DNA of 39,559 nt from contig NZ_CANRKH010000026.1 in NCBI RefSeq assembly GCF_947631165.1, forward strand, positions 1-39,559, given 5' to 3'. Below are positions 29,935 through 38,106 of the stretch, piece by piece. Within the stretch, counting starts at the first letter, position 1, and the number at the start of each line of letters is the position of its first letter. The translations under genes and the position numbers were made by a program. Origin of the DNA: an uncultured Dysosmobacter sp. Its GTDB lineage: Bacteria > Bacillota > Clostridia > Oscillospirales > Oscillospiraceae. The notes under the pieces are model-generated. The model saw nothing but the letters and a program-made list of their open reading frames with translations. It made no database searches and had not been told where the DNA came from.

Positions 29935-30001
29935 TAATAGATTTTCTGTTGAAAATAAATAACAGAAAATCTATTAGAAAAACTATTGAAAATCCCAATA
30001 G
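29935..30001. promoter_or_regulatory. AT-rich palindromic operator region between divergent small genes
   Basis: TAATAGATTTTCTGTT (29935-29950) and AACAGAAAATCTATTA (29961-29976) form a perfect 16-bp inverted repeat with a 10-bp centre. A second inverted repeat, CTATTG/CAATAG (29983-29988 and 29996-30001), shares the CTATT/AATAG half-site and overlaps the rightward -35 box. In such a GC-rich genome this cluster of half-sites strongly suggests repressor binding, probably by the adjacent RHH protein. Confidence 0.7.
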
Positions 30002-30014
30002 AAGATGCTAGAGT
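29986..30014 (+). promoter_or_regulatory. SigA promoter of the rightward small gene
   Basis: TTGAAA (29986-29991), 17-bp spacer, TAGAGT (30009-30014). The -35 box lies inside the second inverted repeat, so a bound repressor would block it. Confidence 0.55.
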
Positions 30015-30063
30015 ATAGCTGAGGTGATCGCATGAGAACATACCGCATACAGGAGGAGGTACC

Positions 30064-30288
30064 GTGGAGCGACATCACAGACATCCTCTACTGGTATCTG
30101 AAACTGCGGGTCCGGGGGATCTGGAATCACCAGGAGCGGGGGACCAGCGGGCCGTGGAGATGGAACTGCCTTATCTGCGGACGACGTTGGAGAGTGTCCG
30201 CCGTCTCCGCCGCTTTCTGGGCTATAGCGGCGAGACGAAATGGGAACGGGAGGCGCGCTGTTTGCTGGAATTGGAAAACACACCTTAA
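30064..30288 (+). CDS. Hypothetical protein of the RHH cassette
   Basis: A 74-aa ORF starting at GTG 30064, 5 nt after AGGAGGAGG (30050-30058), ending just before a strong terminator (30295-30322). The C-terminal half (VEMELPYLRTTLESVRRLRRFL, then KWEREARCLLELENTP) looks like a helical real protein; the N-terminal ~30 residues are low-complexity. An ATG at 30032 with its own SD (GAGGTGAT) opens another frame (RTYRIQEEVPWSDITDILYW) that runs past the terminator. A short leader peptide, or a frameshift joining that start to this C-terminus, is possible. I do not recognise the family. Confidence 0.45.
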   Translation: MERHHRHPLLVSETAGPGDLESPGAGDQRAVEMELPYLRTTLESVRRLRRFLGYSGETKWEREARCLLELENTP

Positions 30289-30294
30289 ATTGGG

Positions 30295-30322
30295 AAGCGG
30301 ACCGCCTTTTGGCGGTCCGCTT
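30295..30322. terminator. Terminator closing the RHH cassette
   Basis: AAGCGGACCGCC (30295-30306), loop TTTT, GGCGGTCCGCTT (30311-30322): a perfect 12-bp stem. Its core GGACCGCC/GGCGGTCC is the same as in the hairpin at 29711-29737 on the other side of the cassette. Bases 30323-30416 hold no gene. Confidence 0.8.
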
Positions 30323-30416
30323 CTTCATAAGTATGCTCATTTGACCGTTTGTCCCCGCTGTCCGGCCAATGGTCCGTTGATGCTGGACAGCCGGGCAGGA
30401 CTTTGGTATCGTGTTC

Positions 30417-30983
30417 TCAGTCCTCGGCGAACTTCGCCTTGTCCCGGTCGATCTTCTTCTGGTAGCGGTCCTGCTCGGAAAAGACGCAGCCGCAGTACTT
30501 CTGCATGTAAAAGCCCAGCTCTCGGGCTTTTTGATTGCCTGCCCGGAAATTGGGGCGGAAGTCCCGGTAGAGAAACTCCACGCCGTATCGGGCCGCGTAT
30601 TTTTCAGCGGCCCGGACAATGCCCTCATGGTCCTGATACACGCTGGCCAGCAGCGTGGTGGTGAAGGCGGCAAAGCCGTGCTCCGCGGCATATCGGGCCG
30701 TGCCCTCGATGCGGTGCTCATAGCAGTAGGCGCAGCGGTGGTCGATGTCGTCCGCCACATGGCGCACGAATTCCCGCAGGCCGTAGTCCTCCAGCACCCG
30801 GACCTTCATGTTGATGGTGGGGGCGTACGCCAGCAGGCAGTCCCGTCGGGCCTCGTATTCCTTCCAGGGATGGATATTGGGATTGTACCAGAGGGCCACC
30901 GGCTCGATGCCCTCGGCCCGAAGCGGGTCGATGCAGGAGAGGGAGCAGGGGGCGCAGCAGGTGTGGAGCAAAACGGTGTTCAT
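30417..30983 (-). CDS. queH: Epoxyqueuosine reductase QueH
   Basis: A 188-aa enzyme for the last step of queuosine synthesis, the reduction of epoxyqueuosine in tRNA, in organisms lacking QueG. The DUF208 motifs are intact: LLHTCCAPCSLSCID with Cys9/Cys10 and Cys13; DDIDHRCAYCYEHRIEGTA with Cys84 and Cys87; and YMQKYCGCVFSEQDRY with Cys164 and Cys166. These bind a [4Fe-4S] cluster and a mononuclear iron. The start is ATG 30983. The gene stands alone; other queuosine genes are outside the window. It converges with the RHH cassette. Confidence 0.94.
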   Translation of the reverse strand: MNTVLLHTCCAPCSLSCIDPLRAEGIEPVALWYNPNIHPWKEYEARRDCLLAYAPTINMKVRVLEDYGLREFVRHVADDIDHRCAYCYEHRIEGTARYAAEHGFAAFTTTLLASVYQDHEGIVRAAEKYAARYGVEFLYRDFRPNFRAGNQKARELGFYMQKYCGCVFSEQDRYQKKIDRDKAKFAED

Positions 30984-31109
30984 GGATACGGCCTCGATTC
31001 TATTTTGATAGGGACAAGTATAGAGTATATCATAAAACCGGGAAAAGGCAAGAGCGGCGGGCTTTGGATTTTTTAACAGTTTCTTTACAGTTTAGTGAGA
31101 TAATTCCGA

Positions 31110-31138
31110 TTGCACATTTTGTCGAAAAAGAGTATGAT
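31110..31138 (+). promoter_or_regulatory. SigA promoter for the activase/dehydratase-like pair
   Basis: TTGCAC (31110-31115), 17-bp spacer, TATGAT (31133-31138). It gives a ~70-nt leader before GTG 31214. Confidence 0.65.
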
Positions 31139-31213
31139 ACGAACTAATGTGGTATCCTGTGGTTATTCGCTGAAGCAGGCGGAGTAACCGTTTACCTGAA
31201 GGAGGAAAATTCA

Positions 31214-34144
31214 GTGAAAGTTGGTTTGGACGTTGGGTCCACCACCATCAAATGTGTAGTTCTGGACGACGCGGACAACATCATTTACAGTACATATGAG
31301 CGGCATTTCAGCCATATCTTGGAAAAGTCCGAGGAGCTGCTCCGCCGGGTCGCGGAGCGGTATGTCCCCGGCGGACAGGCGGAGCTGGCTATTTCCGGCT
31401 CCGCGGGCATGGGCATGGCGGAGAGCGTGGAGGTGCCTTTCGTGCAGGAGGTGTTCGCGACCCGGGTGGCGGCGAACCGTCTGGCTGCCGGTACGGACTG
31501 CATCATCGAGCTGGGCGGCGAGGACGCGAAAATTTTGTTCCTCACCGGCGGCACTGAGGTCCGTATGAACGGTTCCTGTGCTGGCGGCACCGGCGCTTTC
31601 ATCGACCAGATGGCGACCCTTTTGAAAATGAGCGCCGACGATATGGACGCCGCCGCGCAGAAAGCGGAAAAGACGTATACCATCGCCTCCCGCTGCGGCG
31701 TGTTCGCCAAAAGCGACGTGCAGCCCCTCATCAACCAGGGTGCCAAGGCGGAGGACATCTCCGCCAGCATCTACCAGGCGGTGGTGAACCAGACCATTGC
31801 GGGGCTGGCCCAGGGACGGCCCATCCAGGGAAACGTTTTGTACCTGGGCGGACCGCTGACCTTCTCCAAGTGTTTGCGGGACAGCTTTGACAGGACCCTG
31901 GGCGTCACCGGCACCTGCCCGGAGAACAGCCTGCTGTTCGTGGCCATGGGCGCGGCGTTTTATTCCGATCAGGTATTTGACCTGGAGGAAGTGGCGGACC
32001 GGCTCCAACACCGCGGCGCGTCGGAGACCTACCGCAGCCAGCCCGCCCTGTTTAAGGATCAGGAGGAATATGAGGCGTTCCGGGCCCGCCACGCCAAGGC
32101 GGCGGTGCCCCGCGTGCCCTTTGGCGCGGACTACGCCGCTCCGGTGCACATCGGCATCGACTCCGGCTCCACCACGGTGAAAATGGCGGTCATCGACGAG
32201 GAGGCCCGGCTCCTGTTCACGGATTACCGGCCCAATCTGGGCAATCCCGTGCCGCTGATCCGGGAGGTGCTGCAAACGCTGTATGACCAGCATCCGGCGC
32301 TGCACGTGGCCTCCGTTACCACCACCGGCTACGGTGAGGACCTGGCGAAAAACGCCTTCCACGCGGATTACGGTGTGGTGGAGACCGTGGCTCACTTTAC
32401 CGCCGCCCGGCATTTCCTGCCCAATGTGGACTTCATCATCGATATCGGCGGCCAGGACATGAAGTGCTTCAAGATCGAGGACGGGGCCATCAGCAATATC
32501 TTCCTGAACGAGGCGTGCTCCTCCGGCTGCGGCAGCTTCCTGCAGACCTTTGCCCAGGCGCTGGGCTATGACGTGAAGGAGTTCGCCAAGCTGGGCCTGT
32601 TTGCCGACCGGCCCGTGGACCTGGGCAGCCGCTGCACCGTTTTCATGAACTCCAGCGTGAAGCAGGCCCAGAAGGACGGGGCCACCATTGAGAATATCTC
32701 CGCGGGCCTCTCCATCTCCGTGGTGAAAAACGCCATTTACAAGGTCATTCGGGCCGCCTCTCCCGAGGAGCTGGGCCGGAACATCGTGGTCCAGGGCGGC
32801 ACGTTCTATAACGAGGCGGTCCTCCGGGCCTTTGAGAAGGAGATGGGCGTGGAGGTCATCCGGCCCGACATTGCGGGATTGATGGGCGCTTACGGCGCGG
32901 CGCTGTACGGCATGGGCCGTGCCGCCCACGGCCAGACCAGTACGCTGCTGGACCGGGATGCCCTGGCGAATTTCCGCCAGGAGACCCGCAGCGAGGTCTG
33001 CGGCCGCTGCGGCAACAACTGCCAGCTGACCATCAACACCTTTGCCGACGGCGGCACTTTCATCAGCGGCAACCGCTGCGACCGGCCCGTCACCGGCAGG
33101 GAGGACACCGGCGAACGGAACTTGTACGCCTATAAGCGGAAGCTGATCCTGAGCTACAAGCCCGTTCCCGGCAAGCGGGGCAAGATCGGCCTGCCCCTGT
33201 GCTTGAACTTCTGGGAGTTGCTGCCCTTCTGGCACACCTTCTTCACCAAGCTGGGCTTTGCAGTGTATCACAGCCCTTTTTCCAGCCGGGACTTGTATTT
33301 GAAGGGGCAGGGGACCATCCCCAGCGACACCGCCTGCTTCCCGGCAAAGCTGGCCCATGGACACATCCACTTCCTGAGCAAGCTGGGGCTGGACGCCATC
33401 TTCTATCCCTGCATGACCTATAACATCGACGAGGGCCTGGGGCAGAACAACTACAACTGTCCTGTGGTGGCCTATTACCCGGAGGTCATCGCTGGCAACT
33501 GCCCAGAGATCAAGGATACCAAATTCATCTATGACTATGTGGGCATCCACCGGCCCAAGGACTTCAACAAGAAGATCTTCGCCATCCTGCGGCGGTATTT
33601 CCCGGATATTTCTAAAAAGGAGATCCAGCAGGCGGCGGACGCGGCCTATGCCGAGTACGCCAACCATATGGCGCTGATCCGGAAAGAAGGTGCGCGCATC
33701 ATCGACCAGGCCCGGGCGGAGGGGCGCCGCATCATTGTGCTGGCGGGACGGCCCTATCACGTGGATCCAGAGGTGAACCACGGCATCGATACCCTGATAA
33801 CCCGCTTCGGCGCGGCGGTGGTGACGGAGGATTCCATCTCTGACCGGGTGGAGAAATTCCCCACCACGGTGCTGAACCAGTGGACCTATCACTCCCGCCT
33901 GTACGCGGCGGCAAAGTACTGCTGCTCCCAACCTGATATGGACCTGGTGCACCTGGTCAGCTTCGGCTGCGGCGTGGACGCCATCACCTCCGACGAGACC
34001 CGGGAAATTTTGCAGGCCGGCGGAAAGCTGTATACCCAATTGAAGATCGACGAGATCACGAACCTGGGCGCGGTACGTATCCGCCTGCGGAGCCTGTTTG
34101 CCGCTCTGGACGAGCAGGACGAGAAAAACGCGAGGGAGGTGTGA
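31214..34144 (+). CDS. 2-hydroxyacyl-CoA dehydratase activase-like protein (tandem BadF/BcrA ATPase domains + DUF2229)
   Basis: A 976-aa protein from GTG 31214 with SD AAGGAGGAAAA. Two ASKHA ATPase domains follow one another. Domain 1 (~1-265) has VGLDVGSTTIKCVVLDD, ELGGEDAKILFL and NGSCAGGTGAFIDQMA (Cys122). Domain 2 (~310-575) has HIGIDSGSTTVKMAVIDE, DIGGQDMKCFKI and NEACSSGCGSFLQTFAQ (Cys435). In HgdC-type activases this Cys binds a [4Fe-4S] cluster at the dimer interface. Residues ~590-976 (SEVCGRCGNNCQLTINTF, with further Cys, and FPAKLAHGHIHFLSKLGLD) are the DUF2229 region, which resembles the dehydratase side. In many Firmicutes the whole system is one ~1,400-residue chain; here the final part is a separate gene 4 nt downstream. 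Substrate is unknown. Confidence 0.88.
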   Translation: MKVGLDVGSTTIKCVVLDDADNIIYSTYERHFSHILEKSEELLRRVAERYVPGGQAELAISGSAGMGMAESVEVPFVQEVFATRVAANRLAAGTDCIIELGGEDAKILFLTGGTEVRMNGSCAGGTGAFIDQMATLLKMSADDMDAAAQKAEKTYTIASRCGVFAKSDVQPLINQGAKAEDISASIYQAVVNQTIAGLAQGRPIQGNVLYLGGPLTFSKCLRDSFDRTLGVTGTCPENSLLFVAMGAAFYSDQVFDLEEVADRLQHRGASETYRSQPALFKDQEEYEAFRARHAKAAVPRVPFGADYAAPVHIGIDSGSTTVKMAVIDEEARLLFTDYRPNLGNPVPLIREVLQTLYDQHPALHVASVTTTGYGEDLAKNAFHADYGVVETVAHFTAARHFLPNVDFIIDIGGQDMKCFKIEDGAISNIFLNEACSSGCGSFLQTFAQALGYDVKEFAKLGLFADRPVDLGSRCTVFMNSSVKQAQKDGATIENISAGLSISVVKNAIYKVIRAASPEELGRNIVVQGGTFYNEAVLRAFEKEMGVEVIRPDIAGLMGAYGAALYGMGRAAHGQTSTLLDRDALANFRQETRSEVCGRCGNNCQLTINTFADGGTFISGNRCDRPVTGREDTGERNLYAYKRKLILSYKPVPGKRGKIGLPLCLNFWELLPFWHTFFTKLGFAVYHSPFSSRDLYLKGQGTIPSDTACFPAKLAHGHIHFLSKLGLDAIFYPCMTYNIDEGLGQNNYNCPVVAYYPEVIAGNCPEIKDTKFIYDYVGIHRPKDFNKKIFAILRRYFPDISKKEIQQAADAAYAEYANHMALIRKEGARIIDQARAEGRRIIVLAGRPYHVDPEVNHGIDTLITRFGAAVVTEDSISDRVEKFPTTVLNQWTYHSRLYAAAKYCCSQPDMDLVHLVSFGCGVDAITSDETREILQAGGKLYTQLKIDEITNLGAVRIRLRSLFAALDEQDEKNAREV

Positions 34145-34147
34145 CGT

Positions 34148-35482
34148 ATGGAACTGAATTACCCTGTTTTTACCGAGGATATGAAAAAGACCCACACGAT
34201 CCTCATTCCCAACATGGCTCCCGTTCAGTTCCGCATCCTGGCGGCGGCCATGGAGCACAAGGGCTACAAGGTGGAGCTGCTGGGCAACTGCGGCAGTCAG
34301 GTCAGCGAGCTGGGACTGAAATATGTCCATAACGACACCTGCTATCCTGCCCTGCTGGTCATCGGCCAGTTCTTGGACGCCCTGAACTCTGGCAGATATG
34401 ACCTGGACCACACCGCCCTCATCATCACCCAGACCGGCGGCGGCTGCCGGGCCTCCAACTATATCTTCCTGCTGCGCAAGGCTCTGGAAAAGGCGGGCTA
34501 CGGTCAGATCCCGGTGCTGAGCCTGAATTTCTCCGGCCTGGAAAAGGGCAACAGCCTGCCCATGGACTTGACCTTCATGCGGATGGCCCTGGCCGCCATT
34601 TACTACGGCGACCTGCTGGTGACGCTGAAGGCCCAGACTGCCCCCTATGAGACCCATCCTGGCGACGCGCTGGCCCTTCAGGAGAAGTGGCTGGATGATA
34701 TCTGCGGCTGGGTCCGGGAGGGAAGGGGCTTCTCCCAGCATGAGATGAAGACCGCCATGCCCCAGATCGCGGCGGAGTTCGCTGCTATCCCCGTCCACCG
34801 GGTCCCGAAGGTCAAGGTGGGCGTGGTGGGCGAGATCTATGTGAAATACTCGCCACTAGGCAACAACGATCTGGAGGAGTTTCTGGCGACCCAGGACTGC
34901 GAGGTGAATCTGCCGGGATTGATGGGCTTTGTGCAGTACTGCGCCTATAATCCCGGCGAGACTGCCCGGCTCTACGGCGGCAGCTTTTTGGAAAAGCATG
35001 TTTCCGACCTGATCCTGGGCTATATCGGCACTATGGAGAAGGTCATCATCAAGGCACTGAAGGACAATGGCTATCACGCGCCCCTGCCTTTCAGCGAGCT
35101 GACCAAGCTCACTGAGGGCCTCATCAGCAAGGGCGACAAGATGGGGGAGGGTTGGCTCCTCACCGCTGAGATGGCGGAACTGATCCGGGCGGGCTATGAG
35201 AACATCATCTGCGCCCAGCCCTTTGGCTGCCTGCCCAACCACATCTGTGGCAAGGGCATGATCAACAAGCTGCGGGAACTGTACCCAGAGGCCAACATCA
35301 CCCCCATCGACTACGACCCCAGCGCGACCCGGGTCAACCAGGAGAACCGCATCAAGCTGATGTTGGCGGTGGGCCGGGAGCGTCTGGCGGAGCGGACGGC
35401 CCCCGCCCCGGCGGAGGAGCGGACCGCAGCGGAGAGAAAGACTGCCGCCCCGGCGAAAGCGGCCAGAGCGGCGGTGCTGTAA
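34148..35482 (+). CDS. 2-hydroxyacyl-CoA dehydratase subunit D-like protein
   Basis: A 444-aa protein, ATG 34148, directly after the activase-like gene (GGGAGGTGTG acts as SD inside its end). It has the HgdB/DUF2229-type features: NDTCYPALLVIGQFLDAL, TQTGGGCRASNYIFLLRKALE, CAQPFGCLPNHICGKGM and NITPIDYDPSATRVNQENRI, with Cys residues able to ligand an Fe-S cluster. The last ~45 residues are an Ala/Pro/Glu-rich tail (APAPAEERTAAERKTAAPAK) of low complexity that looks disordered. In single-chain relatives this forms the C-terminal third. No CoA-transferase or acyl-CoA dehydrogenase lies nearby, so a fermentation role is not shown. Confidence 0.85.
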   Translation: MELNYPVFTEDMKKTHTILIPNMAPVQFRILAAAMEHKGYKVELLGNCGSQVSELGLKYVHNDTCYPALLVIGQFLDALNSGRYDLDHTALIITQTGGGCRASNYIFLLRKALEKAGYGQIPVLSLNFSGLEKGNSLPMDLTFMRMALAAIYYGDLLVTLKAQTAPYETHPGDALALQEKWLDDICGWVREGRGFSQHEMKTAMPQIAAEFAAIPVHRVPKVKVGVVGEIYVKYSPLGNNDLEEFLATQDCEVNLPGLMGFVQYCAYNPGETARLYGGSFLEKHVSDLILGYIGTMEKVIIKALKDNGYHAPLPFSELTKLTEGLISKGDKMGEGWLLTAEMAELIRAGYENIICAQPFGCLPNHICGKGMINKLRELYPEANITPIDYDPSATRVNQENRIKLMLAVGRERLAERTAPAPAEERTAAERKTAAPAKAARAAVL

Positions 35483-35608
35483 GCCTTCGGTGGTATTCGA
35501 GTATCTGTGCGTTGAGCGCTGTATGGGCAATGACGCGTATCCATGGTCCCGGAAAGGAAGCGGCAGACCCGGAAATTTGCCCAGGAACTTCTGAATATGG
35601 TCTGATAG

Positions 35609-35638
35609 AAGAGGACTGTCGGAGACAGTCCTCTTTTT
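35609..35638 (+). terminator. Terminator after the activase/dehydratase pair
   Basis: AAGAGGACTGTC (35609-35620), loop GGA, GACAGTCCTCTT (35624-35635), then Ts to 35638. The 35483-35608 stretch contains no gene that I can support. Confidence 0.88.
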
Positions 35639-35661
35639 CCGATTTCCCGTCGGAAATGGAA

Positions 35662-35691
35662 TTGACGAACAAGGGCCTTGGGGAGTATAAT
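35662..35691 (+). promoter_or_regulatory. SigA promoter for the methyltransferase-VanZ-ECF group
   Basis: TTGACG (35662-35667), 18-bp spacer, TATAAT (35686-35691). The predicted start near 35698 rules out upstream in-frame start codons and supports ATG 35729. Confidence 0.75.
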
Positions 35692-35728
35692 ATACTGTAT
35701 TTTTATGGAGATACGGAGGACGCCTTTT

Positions 35729-36592
35729 ATGTGGATCGCGGACAAATGGCAGGACTATGAGCTTCTGGACTGCGGTGGGGGAGAGAAGCTGGAGCGCTGG
35801 GACAAGCAGTTCCTGGTGCGGCCTGACCCCCAGGCCATCTGGGAGACGCCACGCCAGAATCCCGCCTGGAAACGGGCCAACGCCCGCTATCTCCGCAGCC
35901 AGACCGGCGGCGGCCACTGGGAGAAAAAGGCCCTGCCGGAGAGCTGGAAGGTCCATTACGGTGAACTGATCTTTCAGGTGAAGCCCATGAACTTCAAGCA
36001 CACGGGCCTGTTTCCGGAACAGGCGGTGAACTGGGACTTCGTTATGGACAAGATCCGCTCTGCCGGACGGCCCATTCGGGTCCTGAACCTGTTTGCCTAT
36101 ACCGGCGGCGCCACCGCGGCCTGCGCCAAGGCGGGAGCCTCTGTCTGCCATGTGGACGCGGCCCGCGGCATGGTGGCCTGGGCCAGGGAGAACGCCAGGC
36201 TCTCCGGCCTGGAGAACGCCCCCATCCGCTGGATCATCGACGACTGCGCCAAGTTTGTGGAGCGGGAGATTCGGAGAGGAAAAACCTACGACGCCATCAT
36301 CATGGATCCGCCCAGCTATGGCCGCGGCCCCGGCGGCGAGGTGTGGAAGCTGGAGGAGAACCTGTATCCCTTCGTGAAGCTGTGCGCCGGGGTCCTGTCG
36401 GACAAGCCCTTGTTCGTTCTCATCAACTCCTACACCACGGGCCTTGCTCCCTCGGTGTTGGGCTATCTGCTGAACATTTTGGTGGCCTCCAAGTATGGCG
36501 GCAAGTGCACCTGGGACGAGCTGGGGCTGCCGGTGACGGAGACCGGTCTGGCCCTGCCCTGCGGGGCTACGGGACGGTGGTTTTCGGAATAG
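35729..36592 (+). CDS. Class I SAM-dependent rRNA methyltransferase-like protein (PF10672 type)
   Basis: A 287-aa protein. ATG 35729 (MWIADKWQDYELLDCGGGEKLERW) is chosen because GGAGG lies ~10 nt upstream and the promoter -10 box is at 35686. The N-terminal ~90 residues are the substrate-side domain. Then come the SAM-binding motifs: VLNLFAYTGGATAACAKAGA (motif I), SVCHVDAARGMVAWARENAR (motif II) and DAIIMDPPSYGRGPGGE (DPPSY, the catalytic motif IV of RlmI/RlmK-like C5/N2 methyltransferases). The target nucleotide is unknown. Confidence 0.85.
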   Translation: MWIADKWQDYELLDCGGGEKLERWDKQFLVRPDPQAIWETPRQNPAWKRANARYLRSQTGGGHWEKKALPESWKVHYGELIFQVKPMNFKHTGLFPEQAVNWDFVMDKIRSAGRPIRVLNLFAYTGGATAACAKAGASVCHVDAARGMVAWARENARLSGLENAPIRWIIDDCAKFVEREIRRGKTYDAIIMDPPSYGRGPGGEVWKLEENLYPFVKLCAGVLSDKPLFVLINSYTTGLAPSVLGYLLNILVASKYGGKCTWDELGLPVTETGLALPCGATGRWFSE

Positions 36593-36602
36593 GGAGGCAG
36601 CG

Positions 36603-37223
36603 ATGGATCTTGCGTTTTACGCGGCAATGACATGGCGGTATATCCAGGCCATGCTTCCGGGAGCCATTCTGGCCTTGGCGCTGTTTTTTCTCCTGCGGCC
36701 CTTCCGTATGCGGCGGTTGGCGGGAAGGGGACTGTCAAGCCCTCTCCGGCGGGAGGCGGTCCTTCTGCTGCTGTACCTGTTCAGCGGCGGTATGGCGGCG
36801 CTGACGCTGCTGCCCTCCGACTGGGTCAATCCGCTGGTGAACCTGATCTATGGCGTTCCTCTGGGACCGTTCTTCTCTCTGGGCAGCGTCAACCTAAATC
36901 TTTTTGCCACTTTAGAACTGGGACACCAGACCCGTTTTACGATATTCATCCTGCTGGGGAATATCATCATGTTCATCCCCTTCGGCTTTTTCGCCGCCCT
37001 GCTGTGGCGGGGCTTTACCTGGAAGCGGGTGCTGGTACTGGGACTATGCGTCACAGCCTTCATTGAGTGCTGGCAGCTTTGCATCGACCGGGCCTTTGAT
37101 ATCGACGACCTGCTGTTCAATGCCCTGGGCGTTCTCTGCGGCTATTGGCTGTGGTGGCTGCTGGAGCGCGCGGCCCCGGCCTTCGCGGGTCGCTTCCAGG
37201 TGCAAGAGAAATCTGTTACGTGA
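36603..37223 (+). CDS. VanZ-like membrane protein
   Basis: A 206-aa protein with about five transmembrane segments. The VanZ signature region is clear: GNIIMFIPFGFFAALLWRGF, VLVLGLCVTAFIECWQLCI, RAFDIDDLLFNALGVLCGYW. VanZ family members are widespread in Firmicutes; apart from the teicoplanin-resistance VanZ of Tn1546 their role is largely unknown, and no other van gene is present. It sits 10 nt after the methyltransferase and 13 nt before ecfA1, so probably one transcript. Confidence 0.88.
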   Translation: MDLAFYAAMTWRYIQAMLPGAILALALFFLLRPFRMRRLAGRGLSSPLRREAVLLLLYLFSGGMAALTLLPSDWVNPLVNLIYGVPLGPFFSLGSVNLNLFATLELGHQTRFTIFILLGNIIMFIPFGFFAALLWRGFTWKRVLVLGLCVTAFIECWQLCIDRAFDIDDLLFNALGVLCGYWLWWLLERAAPAFAGRFQVQEKSVT

Positions 37224-37236
37224 AGTGAGAAAAGTT

Positions 37237-38082
37237 ATGTCAACTATGATCGAGACCGAGAGCCTGCGGTTCACTTATCCGGCGGATGAGGGAGGGGAGC
37301 CGGTCTATGCCCTGCGGGGCGTGGACCTGGCGGTGGAAAAGGGCAGCTTTGTGGTGGTGTTGGGCCACAATGGCTCCGGCAAATCCACGCTGGCCAAGAC
37401 CTTCAACGCGGTGCTGCTGCCCGCTGGCGGCAAGGTATACGTAGAGGGGATGGATACCCTGGATGAAAGCCTTCTGCTGGCCATCCGCCAGCGGGTTGGT
37501 ATGGTATTCCAGAATCCGGACAACCAGATCGTCGCCAACGTGGTGGAGGAGGATGTGGCCTTTGCCCCGGAGAATCTGGGTGTTCCCACGGCGGAGATCC
37601 GCAAAAAGGTGGACGACGCCTTGGCGGCGGTGGGCATGAGCGAATTTGTGACCCATGCGCCCCATCTGCTCTCCGGCGGTCAGAAGCAGCGCATCGCCAT
37701 TGCCGGCGTTATCGCCATGGAGCCGGCGTGCATCGTGCTGGACGAGGCCACCGCCATGCTGGACCCCATTGGGCGAAAGGAGGTGCTGTCCACTATCCAC
37801 CGGCTGAACCGGGAGAAGGGCATTACCGTCATCCTTATCACCCACCACATGAACGAGGCGGAGGAGGCGGACCGGGTCATCGTCATGGATGACGGCCGGG
37901 TCGCTATGGACGGTACGCCCAAGGAGGTCTTTACCCGTTTGGAGGAGCTGCGGGCCATGGGCCTCACCGCGCCGGACACCGTGGACCTGTTGGACCGTCT
38001 GCGGAAGGACGGACTGGATGTGCCTTTGGACGCACTGACCGTGGAGGAATGCGCCGACGCCATCACGGCGGCACTGGGATAA
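37237..38082 (+). CDS. ecfA1: ECF transporter ATPase EcfA1
   Basis: A 281-aa ATPase of the energy-coupling-factor module that drives vitamin and metal uptake with interchangeable S-components. ATG 37237 is chosen; a longer in-frame reading would overlap vanZ. Motifs: Walker A VLGHNGSGKSTLAKTFN, Q-loop VGMVFQNPDNQIVANVV (the NPDNQ form typical of EcfA), signature LLSGGQKQRIAIAG, Walker B CIVLDEATAMLD and H-loop LITHHMNEAEEADR. The C-terminal ~70 residues contact EcfT. Followed by ecfA2 and ecfT, so the group encodes the whole shared module; no S-component is visible. Confidence 0.94.
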   Translation: MSTMIETESLRFTYPADEGGEPVYALRGVDLAVEKGSFVVVLGHNGSGKSTLAKTFNAVLLPAGGKVYVEGMDTLDESLLLAIRQRVGMVFQNPDNQIVANVVEEDVAFAPENLGVPTAEIRKKVDDALAAVGMSEFVTHAPHLLSGGQKQRIAIAGVIAMEPACIVLDEATAMLDPIGRKEVLSTIHRLNREKGITVILITHHMNEAEEADRVIVMDDGRVAMDGTPKEVFTRLEELRAMGLTAPDTVDLLDRLRKDGLDVPLDALTVEECADAITAALG

Positions 38083-38106
38083 ACTGACTGAGAGGAACGA
38101 AGCGAT

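Noticed and set aside
30032..30664. 210-aa rightward ORF
   Set aside because: It runs through the terminator at 30295-30322 and into queH on the opposite strand; beyond ~30290 it is a shadow.
31211..34798. 1195-aa ORF on the minus strand
   Set aside because: It mirrors the activase genes in a GC-rich region, has low-complexity His/Gln/Gly-rich composition, no SD and no family motif.
36603..37223. Glycopeptide resistance (van) cluster from the VanZ-like gene plus ddl
   Set aside because: ddl at 14146 has the D-Ala-type omega loop, lies 22 kb away next to murF, and no vanH, vanX or vanRS is present.
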